This document shows, piece after piece, positions 5,222 to 5,892 of a stretch of 5,892 bases of DNA. The translations under genes were made by a program, and so were the position numbers. This stretch comes from DATGEO01 sp035310015. Its GTDB lineage: Bacteria > Chloroflexota > Dormibacteria > Dormibacterales > Dormibacteraceae. Within the stretch, counting starts at the first letter, position 1; every line of letters begins with the position of its first letter. The stretch is from positions 1 through 5,892 of the forward strand of contig DATGEO010000016.1 of the NCBI GenBank assembly GCA_035310015.1, read 5' to 3'. Below the pieces are notes generated by a model, which saw only the letters and a list, made by a program, of their open reading frames with translations, was not told where the DNA came from and did no database searches.

Positions 5222-5892
5222 CTATTCCGCCTCCAGGAACGCCAGGGTCGCCTCCTTGAACTCCCGGGCGGGGACGGTGCCGAGGTGATCCCGCCCGGGC
5301 ACGGTGACGAGCCGGGCGGTGGGAATCTGCTCGACCAGGTCCTCGGCTCCTGAGACGAGCTCGTCTCGCTCGCCGATCACGATGAGGATCGGCGTCTTGA
5401 TCGCTCGGAGCCGCGCGGGGTCCAGAGGTGGCAGCGGCGCCTCGATGCACGCGGCCAGCGCTTCGAGGTCGTTGACGCGATGCGCGACCGCGAACTGCCG
5501 AAAGGTCTGCGCGACCGGCGTGTCGGCCGAGCCGCCTCGAAAAGCTCGCGCGATGCTAGCCGCGTCGTCCATCGCGCCGCGCGTGCCCAGGCCAGCGAGG
5601 ACCGCGCTCCGCCAGCGGTCGGGGAAGTCGAGCACCGCCTGCAGGCCGATGCTGGCGCCCATCGAGAACCCGAGATAGTCGCAGCGCTCGACGCCGAGAT
5701 GGTCGAGCAGCCCGACGACGTCGGCCGCCATCGTCCCTCCGGCGTACGCCTCCGTGTCGTGCGGCTTGTCGCTCGCGCCGTGGCCGCGGCAGTCGATGCC
5801 GATGATCCGAAAGCCCGCGGTCGTGAGCGTCTCCTGCCAGCGCGTTCCGACCCAGTTGAGGCGGTAGTGCGACGCAAAACCGTGCACGAGGA
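5222..5892 (-). CDS. Alpha/beta hydrolase, partial (N-terminus beyond window end)
   Basis: On the minus strand a frame stays open from the window end to TAG at 5222-5224. It covers about 222 complete codons and belongs to the alpha/beta hydrolase fold (esterase, lipase or 3-oxoadipate enol-lactonase-like). Numbering from the GTG codon at 5887-5885, the order is an oxyanion motif HGF (2-4), the strand IIGIDCRGHGASDKP (28-42), the nucleophile elbow GFSMG with Ser75 (73-77), the acid in GERDELV (Asp175) and the base in GRDHLGT (His201). The triad is therefore complete. The GTG at 5887 is probably the valine of an L-V-H-G-F motif rather than the start, since the frame continues with Leu to the window edge, so about 10-30 N-terminal residues are missing. 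No signal sequence can be judged. The substrate cannot be read from the sequence. The gene converges on the DUF421 gene with no base between the stop codons. It has no apparent link to the pilus. Confidence 0.9.
   Translation of the reverse strand, partial: LVHGFASHYRLNWVGTRWQETLTTAGFRIIGIDCRGHGASDKPHDTEAYAGGTMAADVVGLLDHLGVERCDYLGFSMGASIGLQAVLDFPDRWRSAVLAGLGTRGAMDDAASIARAFRGGSADTPVAQTFRQFAVAHRVNDLEALAACIEAPLPPLDPARLRAIKTPILIVIGERDELVSGAEDLVEQIPTARLVTVPGRDHLGTVPAREFKEATLAFLEAE

Noticed and set aside
5304..5678. Plus-strand open frame of 124 codons, and a second minus frame, within the hydrolase gene
   Set aside because: Both are Arg/Ser/Ala-rich. The hydrolase frame has a full catalytic triad and explains the stretch.
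5885..5887. GTG at 5887 (minus strand) as the hydrolase start
   Set aside because: It falls on the Val of the expected L-V-H-G-F oxyanion motif, and the frame stays open to the window end, so the true start lies outside.

Overview
The window is ordinary-looking, GC-rich bacterial chromosome carrying most of a compact Tad/Flp type IVc pilus locus, followed by two unrelated-looking genes. GC-rich codons, a TTG start on cpaB, and a locus with neither outer-membrane secretin (CpaC/RcpA) nor TadD-type lipoprotein suggest a monoderm or atypical-envelope lineage such as Chloroflexota, Ca. Dormibacterota or Actinomycetota. This is inference from gene content and protein style. No 16S or other phylogenetic marker is present.

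Layout. Positions 1-138 hold the C-terminal 45 codons of a Flp major pilin, including its prepilin cleavage site. A perfect 10-bp GC hairpin with a T5 run (165-196) closes that gene. After a 101-nt leader come cpaB (298-1173, TTG start with a strong ribosome site), cpaF (1281-2765), tadB (2782-3771) and tadC (3774-4697). All read in the same direction, and the last three are closely packed. The 107-nt cpaB-cpaF gap carries two stem-loops and no recognisable ribosome site. A DUF421/YetF-like membrane protein (about 4745-5221) follows on the same strand, and its true start is uncertain. An alpha/beta hydrolase (5222-5892, minus strand) is cut by the window end. The two stop codons of this convergent pair abut with no base between them. 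No stretch over 300 bases lacks a gene; the largest gap is 159 bases (139-297).

How the genes work together. The pilin is inserted in the membrane and trimmed by a prepilin peptidase that is not in this window. The hexameric ATPase CpaF drives assembly through the TadB/TadC platform, and CpaB is a membrane-anchored periplasmic or extracytoplasmic assembly factor. The terminator after the pilin gene probably keeps pilin mRNA in excess over assembly mRNA. The DUF421 protein and the hydrolase have no evident role in piliation.

I see no mobile element, CRISPR array, tRNA or rRNA, and no clear sign of a previously undescribed system. The most useful leads are the regulatory architecture (terminator, leader ORF, paired stem-loops) and the stripped-down gene set.
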